DNA of 64,000 bases from Saccoglossus kowalevskii. Its lineage: Eukaryota; Hemichordata; Enteropneusta; Harrimaniidae. Numbering within the stretch: position 1 is the stretch's first letter; the number at the start of each line of letters is the position of its first letter. Below are positions 1 through 11,532 of the stretch, piece by piece. The translations under genes and the position numbers were made by a program. Below the pieces are notes generated by a model that was not told the origin of the DNA, did no database searches, and saw nothing but the letters and a program-made list of their open reading frames with translations. The stretch spans positions 66,944-130,943 of the forward strand of contig NW_003123416.1 of the NCBI RefSeq assembly GCF_000003605.2, given 5' to 3'.

Positions 1-807
1 ATAATAATACAAAAGTGGCTTTTAATGTAATTCACCATAACTTGATGAGTTCACATGTATCTCTAATATAACCATACATGATATAGCTACTTTCTATGTT
101 TTAGCATATTTTAATAGGATTCCATCAATGAACACTTCTACTATGTTCTAATACTATTAATATAACACGTAACGATTACAAAATATGAAAATCAAATAAT
201 TATATTAATAATAAAATAGTAATAATTCATTGTCAGTTGAAAATTATCAGTTGTAAGAAATTGTAAGAAGTATGTCTGTGATCGTACACTGGAATGTAGT
301 TGTATCACCTGCATGGGGCAAGGTCACATAAAGGTCTTCCTCTTCATAAACAATTTCTAGAACAGTGTTGTTTATATTTGTCCAAGAAGCACAAGTCGAA
401 CCCTGCGATGATGACGATATCCATCCTAATTCAAATGGATGCGGAATAACTGGGATGGCTTCGCCACGATGCAAATCTCGAGTACGTGTTATTTGTACGT
501 ATCATTTGTAGGGGTATTGATTTGATGTCTGGGTTTCTCACATATAAATTGTACTTAAATTCATTCAACTTACACTGATTTTAGAAAAAACAGTTGATAC
601 TCTTATAGTGTCGTAAACTAGCTCTCTTCGAACATTATTCTACCGTTCCAGCTATATATACTCGGCTTTTCTGCTACACCAGTGGATGCCTCTATAAAAC
701 AACAATTCCCTCAACAAAGAAGAAGCTATTGATATAGCAACCACTTAGTTGTTGAGCGAGTGGGTTGACAGTGTCGTGGAAATATAGTATTTATTTTTGA
801 TAAACAA
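1..807. other. Window start, no firm gene
   Basis: AT-rich sequence. The one suggestive item is a minus-strand open stretch (247 to about 498) that could be the last exon of a gene, but no clear acceptor or known domain was found. The rest shows nothing recognisable. Confidence 0.4.
247..498 (-). CDS. Possible terminal exon, unknown protein
   Basis: An open frame of about 83 codons ends in TGA at 247. Its predicted peptide is rich in Ser/Thr with a run of acidic residues (EIVYEEEDLY) and two cysteines, and reads more like protein than most open frames nearby. It has no ATG start; the nominal start is TTG, so if real it is an internal or terminal exon. No family was recognised. It may be a chance open frame. 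Confidence 0.2.
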   Translation of the reverse strand, partial: VQITRTRDLHRGEAIPVIPHPFELGWISSSSQGSTCASWTNINNTVLEIVYEEEDLYVTLPHAGDTTTFQCTITDILLTISYN

Positions 808-1690
808 TCATCTTAAATCTTCATCAGCTAGCATTCCAAAGAGATATACAGCTATCTGTGTGATATCAGTATCCGATGATCGAATGACAGTTGGCCACAT
901 CCTTTGTAAACACAGACAGCTGTATAAAGTGCGTAACAACACAAAAGTCTGCTTCGTTATGTGTGCTTGCAAGGAACCAATGGTCAATATATTAGTGTTA
1001 GGCATGTCACTGTTTTGGTCTTGATATTGTAAAGTAGTGACATTTTTTCTGTTCTCAAAGCCTCCAGCAAGAGTAAGTTTGACACCAGCGGGTAGGATGT
1101 CAGAGCTGTCTGACCAGGAATTGATGAATAGTCTGTCACAAGCTTGCTCTGTTGTTTGTTTCAAAATCATCCCGGTGTTTTACAGTCTTTCTAAAATTTA
1201 CTTGAAATTCTCGTTTCTCGTTCACTTGAATTTTACAGATACAGGATTTTCATTGGAGTATTGTACATTATGAAGTCCATCATATTTGTCTGGTACTTGA
1301 TGCATGTCATCACAGTAAAAGTCGCCTAGCATAACTCTAACTTCATTGTTAAACGATTCATATTTTCTGACAAGTCCCATAACATCAACAATAACACCAG
1401 TTTTGCAGTTACAATCAGATATAATGATTTGCCATTCTTGGAAATAAATAATCTTCTTTAATATACTCTGCAGAGCTGACGTATTGTCACTGCAAATTAA
1501 AGCCTCACTATTTGATCTATCTCAACCGGAGCAGGAAGGTAGTTGTACAATTCACGGTGAAACGTATCGTTTAGTTGAACTTCACCAATGCTTCCTTCCC
1601 TTTCCAGGAGAACTCTTTTAAGTACAGACGATTCTTCAGTGTTTTTGAACTGTTTCAGTGTAGGGCTCTTCATTCCCTTTTCAGCCCATC
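808..1690 (-). pseudogene. Decayed mobile-element ORF (multi-copy invertebrate type)
   Basis: Read on the minus strand, several frames carry consecutive protein-like pieces broken by stops and shifts. The best-preserved piece (1170 to 808) contains ACDRLFINSWSDS, then ILPAGVKLTLAGGFE, and further on VIRSSDTDITQIAVYLF. This order (a DRLFINSW-like motif, a LAGGF motif, then a V-I-R-S-x-D-T-D motif) is, from memory, that of a protein found in many repeated copies in marine invertebrate genomes. Upstream pieces in other frames (about 1680 to 1500 and 1490 to 1210) also look coding. Stops between the pieces show it is dead. Element class not determined. Confidence 0.45.
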
Positions 1691-3515
1691 AAATGTGTGT
1701 GTACATACATTCAGCGTAGGTAAAAATTTCTAGAGCATTTCGACCAGAATGTTTATGCACCAATAAAATCTTATACTATTCATCCATCTGTTATGTTCAG
1801 CATATATTCCTTGTTTTTGTGTTAGTGAAAGAATGTATCCTTTCACCTTCACTGAATGTTCGTATTATCCTCTTTCTTGATTCAAGTTATGTTTTTTGCT
1901 GTATATTGTGTATCCTGATATCACTGATTAGCACAAACTGATCCAAGGACATTGGAAAAGAGGCGACGCTGCTGCAAAAAGTAGTTAGAAACTGCATCAC
2001 AGTTCTATAGCGCCATATTTGTCCAAATATTATTAAACTTTCGTGTAGATCTCTTTACTGCGATATATCCACCTCATATTCAGATTGTACATAGGCGCAT
2101 TATCTGGAATTATAATGCCGTGCTTTGCTGTATCCTGAAATGGCGCGTTCTGATTGGTCAGACAATACCATGTGAAGGCGGTATATCACGCGATATACGG
2201 CAGATCAGTTGATCGGATCATAACATAAAGCAGGCGACAATAGTCTAAACCTGCGTCACTTTCGGACGATACCACAATATGGGGGAAGGAAAGTATGCTA
2301 AAGCAAAGTTTGATCTCAAGTTTAATTAATACTGATGACTTGAGTGAGCCAGAGCCTCAGAAGACGATTAATAATTAATTGAAAGAACATTTTTAAGGCT
2401 GTCACCCAACCTTGTATATATAATAAATTTCGCTTTTCTTTAAATCCTATTTAAAAAGAATAGAGCTGTAATTCAGACATTTTGTTTTGCAAGCCAATAT
2501 AATCTTGTATCAAAATCGACACTTTTACAGGGTTATCAAATTTTACATCATCAATATTCCCAATCATTAGTGATATAGCAATCAGGCTTCTCTAATCAAT
2601 GCACTGTTCAACACAGACACAAATGCCCGTTGGACTTATTGATGTAAATAGTAGCGAATTTGGGAATGTAAAATATGTTCTTTGTGATAACATTCGCCCA
2701 ACAATTTTGTACCAAATGACAGCCAAAATGCTATGTCTCCTGTGTTACCTAATCAATAGACAGATTATCAAATATTAAAACGTCCACAGGTTGCTGTCAA
2801 AACTAGTCATATGTGAGTCTGGGTTTTGTTGAAAATGTCAGCATTGTTAACATATACTGACACACCCGCGCGCACTGAATTGCATTTTCTTTCAACTCAG
2901 ATTCCGTGTAACAAAGAAAAGGTTTGTTGACATGAATTTCCAGTCCTTTTCCGCAGCGTTCCATTTTTGCTATGGCACTCTTCATGACAACTCTTTCGAA
3001 TATTGTATTATATAGCTTCTTTGCTCTCTTTTATCATCCACTTTCCATTCTAGTTAAATCATCAAGCAAGCCGTCATTCCCACGAACCCACCCAATGCAA
3101 CACAGTTTGTGTTCCTTCGAATCAAATAGAACGCACTCTAATTATTTCCCCAACATATAAGTTTTCTGTATAAACACATTTCAACAAATTCTGCACATTT
3201 TGTTGATCATATCGCAGTCTCTAGTGATGACACACTTCTGTGGAGTCAAACTTACGTGTATGGATGGAATCAATGTCGCATGTCGTTCCTATTACCAGAT
3301 CTCTCAAAATCGTAATCTTCGGTGACAGGTAACTAAAAATCAAAGTGATATCGATGCTTGGATTGGTCTTTGGGTCATTCATTTGCGTCATAAAGTCGCC
3401 ACGCCACTAGAGGTGCATTAAGGATGTCTATTATATACTGTTATATTACCATTATATATTAGACCTAACACTTCATAGTATATTCTGTATCATTTGTCGA
3501 CAGAACGCATTCGTG
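1691..3515. other. Intergenic, upstream of the sulfotransferase
   Basis: No gene was recognised. The segment at about 3340-3420 resembles part of MITE family C as seen at 45400-45440 (shared stretch around a TTGGTCTTTGGGTCATTC-type sequence), so it may be a fragment of that family. The stretch just before 3516 should hold the sulfotransferase promoter, but no motif stands out. Confidence 0.35.
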
Positions 3516-6210
3516 ATGGAGAGGTTTCTGAAGTTATTGATCCTGATTCAATTTGCACTTTGTCCACTGTTGGTGTATAGAGGAATGAACTACAAGAAGT
3601 CGATTCCAGAGTAAGTTATACATTAAATACATTGTCCAAATTTATCAGCAGAGAAGCCGAGATGGTAGATGGTATTGCCTTTTTTAGTATGAGTCCGCAG
3701 AACCTAAGATAATAAGAGTCAGAAATAAATTATAGAAATTCAGAAATAATATATATTCATTATACGAAAACGATTCATTATGACGACTTGATTTTGATAC
3801 CACTCTTTGTCCCTAGCCTGTTCTCTGCATAGTGTTTATTTCTGGTAAAGGGCAGTTTTTTGTCTTGTCAGCATTCATTGCCAGCATCTATGAAGAAAGT
3901 ACTTTTTCTTTGTTCTCTGGCTTCGAATCAACATTTTCCAAATCAGCAAACGGTGTGGACGCTATGGGTGCATTGTTACACTACTTAATGAACTGAGCAG
4001 TTGATTTTTGATGGAATACAATATGTAGTTCACTATGATACATACATATACCAGGTGTAATATCTACAGGTTTATGACCCATTGTCTATAACAGGAATTA
4101 CGTAACACGCATATTCTGTGACACACTGCCTGTAATTAAAAAAAATAAACAGTTCTCAAACAGTACTCTCAATTGGCCAATATTGTTACTTAATAGTGTT
4201 CTGTACCTTGGATAGGTGCGCAACCCGAACCCTTACCACAGAGCTCATCCCGAAATTTACTAATTTGCATTTTGCTAGCTCAGCAATAATTTAGTCAGAA
4301 TAACTACTGTGTAAGATGTTAATCTGGCTTCTCAGACGTTCTGTGTCTTGCGTCCAAGAGTTTAAGCTTAGTCAACAGTTTTCGAGCTTACATATTACTT
4401 GTATATATCGTTTACTTCAAGATGGAAACAATTCAGATGATTTGCACGTGAGATTACCGCATTGTTAGTCGATTATTAGATTTTGAAATTTAGCTTGGAT
4501 GGCAGTTGTTTAACTACAAACACAATGTTTATGCCGGAGATAAAAACTACAACGCCATCAACGAGCACCAATGCGACGATGATAGACATTTTTCAATCAT
4601 CGTTTTCCTACATCGATGATTCGGTAGTTAAATCACGACCTTTCCGTTATTTTATTATATTATTCGGTAATTATCTGAGAGAATCACGATTAGATTTCTA
4701 GGACCCTATCCTGTTATTCCTAGTCTATTGGACATTCAGACCGAGATTATTTTTATGATGACATATATTTACTTGGGGCATAGGGTGCAACGTCTTCATC
4801 AACTTTAAAATATAATTTGTCCTTGTTGTAGGAGACTGAAATCGGTCTCTCAGTGTCTTTCGATCAACCATGAAGCAGACACACTATTGAGTTAAGATCG
4901 TGGCTTTATTCATTTCTGTAAAAGGGATACCATTTTAAAACAAAACATTCACAAGCATGGACAAATTTTATATATATTCGTATTATACATTGTACTTAAA
5001 GTGTAAAACCGAATGATATTTATGGTTCATTAACACTATATTTTATTCTGTCTCCCATTCATTCTACACATTAAACGTTTCACACGTGAATTTGCATTTT
5101 ATTTCTTTTTTTAGATTAACCAATGAACAAGTCTATTCAAATGAAGGCGATTTGATTTCATTAAATAATCAAGATTATAAAGACTCATTCGAAGAAATGA
5201 TCAACTACTATCAAACAAATATCAAACCGACTCACCGACGACGTGTATTCTCCAGAAAACCAAACACTTGTGAACCTTACAAATACTTCATATTTCGTAA
5301 AACTTCCAAAACAGGTAGTAGCACTGTATCATCGATATTCTTCAGATATGGCTTGTACAATGACCTCAAAGTTGCGCTTCCAAATCCCATGAGCAGCATG
5401 ATGATAGGCATTGCAAATTCCACAGTGCGAGTTCACCGTACTTGCAATGATCCATCGACTGAATTCAATTTTATGGCGAATCATATATTTCGGTACGACT
5501 ACAACGTGCTTAAGAACTTTATACCAAGAGCTAAGTTCATAACCATTATCCGTTCACCAATTGATTCATTCGAGTCTAAATTTTATTTCATGAACTATGA
5601 TAAAAGGTATAAGTTGGATAACCAATCTAATCCACTTGAAACATTTCTATTGGATAACACTTATCAGGAATATTTAGATAGCGTGTTAGTATCTCGAGTG
5701 TCAACCTGGTTTAATGTAACGAATGGTGTTAGATTGTTGGAAATGGAAAAAGAATTTGATTTGGTGATGATCACAGAATATATGGACGAATCTCTAGTTC
5801 TATTGAAAAAGATGATGTGTTGGACATTTGACGATATAATATATCGTTCGCAAAAAGTATCCGAGATACAACGACCACCCATGACGAAAGAAATGGGGCA
5901 AGTAATTGGGGAGAGATTGTCTCTCGATACGCGAGTATACGAACATTTCAACCAGTCACTGTGGCGTAAAATACAGAATTATGATGGTGATTTTTATACA
6001 GATTTATCAATATTTCGTATGAAACTATCTGAGAGTGCAGAAAAATGTAGAACTATGAAAAACAACAATGAATATTGCCAGTTGCTTGAAGATGACGTTT
6101 CTACACTCCAAAGGAAGATTGCATTCAAACAACATAAAGACTTATGCGATAAGAATCTCACAAATAAAGAGTGGCATTCCCGACAACCACTAAAACAACT
6201 GATTAAATAA
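3516..6210 (+). CDS. Galactose-3-O-sulfotransferase-like (GAL3ST family)
   Basis: Golgi enzyme that should transfer sulfate from PAPS to the 3-OH of galactose on glycolipids or glycans. Two coding exons, 3516-3610 and 5115-6210, joined in phase 2 across GTAAGT and a pyrimidine-TTTAG acceptor; this gives 396 aa, the usual family length. Residues 4-22 form a short hydrophobic signal anchor (type II membrane protein). The PAPS 5'-phosphosulfate loop is RKTSKTGSST (93-102), and the 3'-phosphate site is FITIIRSPIDSFES (173-186). Further on, FDLVMITEYMDESLVLLK is a family hallmark. NxS/T sites are present. The start was chosen because the upstream exon supplies the anchor; the ATG at 5086 lies inside the intron. 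The TAA stop coincides with the first bases of a MITE copy. Substrate (cerebroside or glycan) cannot be assigned. Confidence 0.9.
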
Positions 6211-6336
6211 AGCGGAGGGGTCGTCCCAAGCGACGGTAACAACACACGCTAAAACGCAAAGGCTCATGGGTAGACGCTTGTTTGTAAACAATGACACTCA
6301 CGCTATGGCCATTAGACGCATGCGCAGGTGATTTAA
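6208..6336 (+). mobile_element. MITE family A, copy 1
   Basis: Short palindromic element with ends TAAAGCGG and a TTTAA-type right end, and the family core (GCTCATGGGTAGACGC, TTGTTTGTAAACAATGACAC). A block after the left end is missing compared with full copies of about 165 bp. The left edge overlaps the TAA stop of the sulfotransferase gene. Confidence 0.85.
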
Positions 6337-6950
6337 ATACTAAAAAGTGACACGTAAAACCGTTTAAGTGCTGTTGTTACTGCATCTGATCAATGAAGCA
6401 TGCGCAAGAAATTACTATACGTTTTCAAAACGTAAATTAATATTTGTTTGTGTGAATTAAATCATATTTACACTTCTAAACGTATACATATTCATACTGT
6501 GGGTAAAAAGTAAAAGTAAAATATTATAGATTTGCTAATGATTATTACCAATAAGACAAAAACATATTTTATTTGGCATATACGTTTGTTATCGCAGTGT
6601 CGCAACACAACTAAAATTCGCCACATTCACACAAGAAACACAATGCGTTGATCTTATTTAAATATTTACGTTCAATATTGCTGGCCAACTATTTTCACTT
6701 TGTAAATTACATTGAGCTAACTCACTTTACTGTCTTGTACAATAATTAAGTCATGTTCATCTAATTAGTATGGATAATACATTAAATGTAACAAGAAAAA
6801 AATCTGTATCGACTGGAAAAAGTATAAACTCAATTCACACCCAAATACAAATGCCCCGTTTGTTTGTATTATAAACCTCTGGTCACCAGCGTGCTTATAA
6901 TCTAATGTCTTGATTAGAAACTCATTCAACAATGTTGCCATTATCCAAGC
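6337..6950. other. Intergenic between two MITE A copies
   Basis: AT-rich unique sequence with no recognisable gene; it could include 3' untranslated sequence of the sulfotransferase gene. Confidence 0.4.
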
Positions 6951-7114
6951 TTAAAGCGGGAGGGTCGTCACCTGCGCACGCGCGGGAATTGAGTCCCAAC
7001 CGACGATAACAACACACGCTAAAACGCAAAGGCTCATGGGTAGACGCTTGTTTGTAAACAATGACACACTATGGCTATCTGACGCATGTGCAGGTGACGA
7101 CTACCCCGCTGTAA
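6951..7114 (+). mobile_element. MITE family A, copy 2 (near full length)
   Basis: About 164 bp. Terminal inverted repeat of about 28 bp beginning TTAAAGCGGGAGGGTCGTCA, with internal core GTTTGTAAACAATGACAC. The TTAA at each end of this family suggests a TTAA or TA target. Confidence 0.9.
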
Positions 7115-7654
7115 TCCATTGCTGAACCGCTACTGTCGTAAGTGTATGTGTACAGAGCGCTGAATCGTATGAAAAAAGACCCCCTTTTAACTGAATGTGT
7201 TTCAATGGCACGTATTTGTTTTTGTAATTTTTTTCAAATGCACGTCACCGCGACTTTCCTACAAATCTCCTTATGCATGTTCATTATTATACTCTGTGAG
7301 TAGTACATGTGTATTTTATAATATATCTCTAGGAATTAATATGTGCATAAATTGGTCACATGACCAGCTAATATGTTATTCAAATTCATTCATTGATGTA
7401 TGACATACCGAAAACAGTAACGACGTCTGATTGAACTGCAACTCCGTGTGGAGGCATCTGAATGGTAGATTGGAACAACGCCCGCTGTGCATGTCATTGT
7501 GTGAAACTGTGTGGTGACTCCCGGACCGGAGTGGGCGTGTTTCGTGTGCAGGCGAATTGTCAATGCCTGCTTGTCTGCATGTGACTGTGAAGGTATTTAA
7601 AATTCAGGGATGGGGTTTATTGTAATGAATTGTTTTGTGAGAATTCTTCATAAT
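7115..7654. other. Intergenic
   Basis: No coding signal or repeat recognised between the MITE A and MITE B copies. Confidence 0.35.
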
Positions 7655-7793
7655 TTAAAACGCGGTGGTCGTCGCGCAGCACGTGTTCAAATTCGAATTT
7701 CATGTAAATAAAAAATGTATTTTACACGCGTTGTATACGTCGCTATGAGTCCCATATCGAACAGGACGCGGCGCGACGACTGCCGCCTTTTAA
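7655..7793 (+). mobile_element. MITE family B, copy 1
   Basis: A 139-bp element with imperfect inverted ends of about 33 bp (GCGGTGGTCGTCGCGCAGC on the left, and the complement of AAAGGCGGCAGTCGTCGCGC on the right). The core TTTTACACGCGTTGTATACG and CTATGAGTCCCATATCGAAC is diagnostic for the family. Confidence 0.9.
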
Positions 7794-8000
7794 GGTTCAA
7801 TTATATACTTATATTACGTTGCTATCTGGAATAGTTGTTATTTTGTTTGTTCATTAATGTAAACGTGTTCATTGCATCTGTGTAAGAACTGGTCTATATA
7901 CTAATCTCTGATAACACTCTGTTGTACAATGTGTGTCATTCTCATTATATTATATATGCGTGCTTAGTTATGCAGTAGCCAGAACACACACTTAGGGTTA

Positions 8001-8172
8001 ATAAAGCGGGAGGGTCGTCACCTGCGCACGCGCGGGAATTGAGTTCCAAGCAAGTTAACAACACAGGCTAAGAACACAAAAGCTCATGGGTAGACGCTTG
8101 TTTGTAAACAATGACACGCTATGGCCAACTGTCGCATGCGAAGGTGACGACCCCCCCCCCCACCCGCTTTAA
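8001..8172 (+). mobile_element. MITE family A, copy 3
   Basis: Full-length copy (about 172 bp) with both ends and the GTTTGTAAACAATGACACGC core; a run of C residues lies before its right end. It directly abuts another foldback element. Confidence 0.9.
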
Positions 8173-8177
8173 TGTAC

Positions 8178-8332
8178 CTGCTGATCTGCACTGGCTCGGA
8201 AGATGAATTCTGATTGGCTAAAAAAACAAAAGACTTGTGGCGTTGAATGCACGTTCATTCTCAGTAATGTTATGCAAATTAGAAATTCAAACTAGCTAAT
8301 CATTTACCTTCCGAGCCAGTGCAGATTAGCCC
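8178..8332. mobile_element. Short foldback element with near-8-bp target duplication
   Basis: The left end carries GATCTGCACTGGCTCGGAAG. The right end carries its complement (CTTCCGAGCCAGTGCAGAT at about 8310-8328). The flanks are TAATGTAC on the left (8170-8177) and AAATGTAC on the right (8333-8340), a 7 of 8 match, consistent with an 8-bp duplication of the hAT type. It inserted next to the end of a MITE A copy. Confidence 0.75.
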
Positions 8333-8340
8333 AAATGTAC

Positions 8341-9390
8341 TGGCAGTTTTAGTAGTTGGAACCGTTTGACATATATAAATGCATATAATTATTTAGGTCA
8401 CATGATCAGCTGAATGTTTATATCAAAATATCTTCATCCATGTGCACAATAGTAAATTACCAGCTTCTAATTTAGTAAATGTGCCTGTGTTATAAATCTC
8501 TTAATGCAATATGTGCATAATTAATGAGGTCACAAGTTCAGCTTATTCAACTTCTACATCTATTACCAGTTAGTATTAAATGCAAATGTACAATGGGTTG
8601 CTAATAATCATATATGAACAGTTAATGACGTCACATGACCAGCTAATATTGTATCCAAATTGTGATATCTATGTAGTACATAATATACAGCCAGTAGAAT
8701 TGTAATTAATGTCAAAGATTTAGATAAGTTCATACAAAACACAGTAACTTACATCATTCAAAAGGGTATAGCAAACGGAATACGGATATTTATCATTGGA
8801 GTAACTACCAAATGTCAACATGCCTATCAATAGATATAGTTGTTGGTTTCTTACTTACTCCAATAAGTGTATTGGAAAATTCAACAGTTAGTAACAATAA
8901 TGTGAATACTGAAATATATAAGCTGAGTAGAATGAGCTATGTTTGAGGTGTTTTATCACAAATTTGTAGGAGGTACATTTGGCGTTAAGCTATCCAAAAA
9001 ACAGTTTTTTGGCTGTTGCTATGGCAATGGTGGGCCAACATTTTTTTTTTCAGATTTTTCCAAATAACTAGGGGGAAGGTGCGACTTACCTGCCAAGTTT
9101 GAGCACAATTGGCCAAGCCAAAAAAACATCACAGAAGAAATAATATGTAACACACACAAACCCACAAAAGTGATTTTAAGGGCAATCCTAGCAGAGCGGA
9201 TCGCCACCAAACGACATCAAATAAAGTGACAATGTAGCAAGTATAAATACAAACTGCACCATTTATGGTGACATGACAAAATCAAACTGTTTTCTGTTGG
9301 AACATTCGCTAAATAAGATTCCTATTAATTTTTCATAATTTTGAAGATAATTCCAATGTGCAACATTATAACTATGTCACCTTTTTATTA
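8341..9390. other. Intergenic
   Basis: AT-rich with no gene. The part at about 9020-9200 (polyT, then CCTGCCAAGTTTGAGCAC) resembles untranslated tails of invertebrate interspersed repeats, but no family was assigned. Confidence 0.35.
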
Positions 9391-9432
9391 AATATATATA
9401 TATACATGTATATATATATATATATATATATT
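9391..9432. repeat. (TA)n microsatellite
   Basis: Alternating TA broken once by TACATGTA. Confidence 0.9.
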
Positions 9433-10137
9433 ATTTTTTGTTTAAGTATGCGTGATAATTGGTATAGGCAAGTCAAAAACAGCCACCAGGCGGACATTTC
9501 GAATCTGTAAAAAAATGATATGCATCAAAGTACTTAGCTTCAATAAAATCGATTGAGATTGACACCTAGAAAGGGAATGAATTTGCATTTTAGAACTAAT
9601 CTGTTAAAAAAAATGACATGTAGAAAGGACACTTGATGTTCAGTGTAAGCACTAGGTTTCAACAAAATTCAATTCATACAGTATTACTCAAATTAAGACA
9701 CATTTTAACACCAAATTTATTTATATAGTCAGTATTTATAGGATTATATGCCCTGTCAACAGAGTTCATTTACAGAATCGGAAATGCAGAACAAAACATC
9801 CCGAGCCTACACAAATAGATTTTTTATGTGCACCGAGGTCAGGGACATTACACAGAGTCGACAGTTTAACATCCCCTCTGAAAGCACAGCATTCTCTAAA
9901 ATACAAAAGCCACAACCTGGTAATTAAGCAGAATATACTTATCCTGCATTTCTGAGTATTCAGTCAACAGTGGGAGTCACCCCCATAATCTCCCTGACGA
10001 TGGACGGACACAGGTCCATAATGGACACCATTCAGCCATTTTGAATTGCATTACAAAACAAAAGTATGTGCAAATGTGACGTTATGTACGTATGAATTAC
10101 TGGTAGTTTTTATATGGTCGGTAAAGACATGTCTAAC
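9433..10137. other. Intergenic
   Basis: No open frame of interest and no recognised repeat. The CGATGGACGGACACAGG at about 10000 recalls a motif in the repeat array near 13040. Confidence 0.35.
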
Positions 10138-10145
10138 ACACAGAC

Positions 10146-10188
<43 letters not shown>

Positions 10189-10268
10189 CACAAACAGACA
10201 GACACACAAACAGACAGACACACAAACAGATAGACAAACAGACAGACAGATAGACAGACAGACAGACT
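10138..10268. repeat. (CAGA)n microsatellite with variant units
   Basis: About 130 bp of CAGA units broken by CACAAACAGA and GATAGACA variants. Open frames across it on both strands are repeat artefacts. Confidence 0.95.
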
Positions 10269-10593
10269 GATGATTCTACAAGTGCCCATTTTAATAGTAT
10301 TAAAAAAAGAAATAAAAAAAAAAAATATCAAAAATACCATAATCACAATGTCTGAATATACGGTAATCTTGTTTACTTGACATTATCAAACACAATAGCA
10401 GAATATTGGTGCACCATGAAAGATTTCTAAAGCAATATAGTGAATTTCACAAACACATGAAATATTTATAAATATTTTATGAATTACATATGATGGTCAA
10501 AAACTTGACAAAAAAAAATTACAAATGCATACATATGTATTGTAAGAGTTCTCAGTATGAGATGGATTGTATCACCAGGAAGTACAAATGCAT

Positions 10594-10805
10594 ATACTGT
10601 GGAATACTTTATTTTCGCTTGAAATTAATGTTAGCTATTTTCGCTGAAGGAATGATTCAGTGAAAATAAAATCTAGCGAATATACCTTTTTCTTATGTTT
10701 TACATTCAATTTGTCAAAAATCACTGAAAATAAATTCCATACAAAACACAAAAAAAGTCTATTCAACGAAAATTAACTTCAGCTGAAATAATGTATTTTA
10801 CAGTA
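10594..10805. mobile_element. MITE family E, copy 1
   Basis: Palindromic element. The left end is TACTGTGGAATACTTTATTT; the right end is the complement of TACTGTAAAATACATTATTT. The interior is AT-rich with GCTGAA and GTGAAAAT motifs. The TA ends suggest a Tc1/mariner-derived MITE. Confidence 0.75.
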
Positions 10806-11300
10806 TATAAATATATATAATATGCATACAGTAGTCACATGGTCATGTACTTGTATGCTACACTCAGTGAAAGACATTTGAGACATAGTAGAAAAAAAGA
10901 CCAATTCTTTAAGTAGATGCAAGATAAATTAAAGATGACATGTCACGTTCATCATTCTTTTACTTTTATGGATTCATACCATCAGAATACCAAAAACCCA
11001 AATAACTTTGGGGTCACTGGATTATTTTTCGAGATACAAGAGTCCAAAATGTCATGTATAATGGTCAAAATAACATTTTCACATTGGTTATATACACAAT
11101 TTTGCTCGATGACTTAGGAGTAAAAAGTTGTTTATTATTATTTTTGACATGAAACCTAATATTGATAAATATTTCAAAAATTGATGTAAAATTTAGTGAG
11201 TTTCCAGTGTGATAATAGTTTTCCATTATATACAATGGGAAGTTATCTCCCATAATGCATTGCATATAAGTGCAGTAACATGCTCAGTAGTGCACCTGCC
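10806..11300. other. Intergenic, downstream of OARD1
   Basis: Nothing recognised; it could include distal 3' untranslated sequence of OARD1. Confidence 0.35.
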
Positions 11301-11489
11301 TTAACCTTTTTAACCACCAGACTTTCTCGCACAAACCTTTTTGCACTTTTCTTCTAAAAAAATTCAATATTTTTGGAAACGAACCCTAATTTTGCAGCCA
11401 ACAGACTAAATTTGAGTTAATTTTCAGTTTTTACTCAAAAAATTTTGCAAATTTGTGATGAAACGAGGGAACTGGTGGTGAAAATGTCA
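11301..11489 (+). mobile_element. MITE family D, copy 1
   Basis: Ends TTAACCTTTTTAACCACCAG and (right) CTGGTGGTGAAAATG, an inverted pair, with the interior GATGAAACGAGGGAA. It lies about 45 bp beyond the OARD1 stop codon, so it is probably transcribed in the 3' untranslated region. Confidence 0.8.
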
Positions 11490-11532
11490 ATCATATCATC
11501 GCAGCAGAAACTAAATATAAACGGTTTCATTA

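Noticed and set aside
5086-5114. ATG at 5086 as the sulfotransferase start
   Set aside because: It lies in the intron before the TTTTTTTAG acceptor; using it would lose the signal anchor supplied by the exon at 3516-3610.
10046-10346. Open frames rich in Arg/Gln/Thr/Asp and, on the complement, Cys/Leu/Ser/Val
   Set aside because: Both are translations of the CAGA microsatellite.
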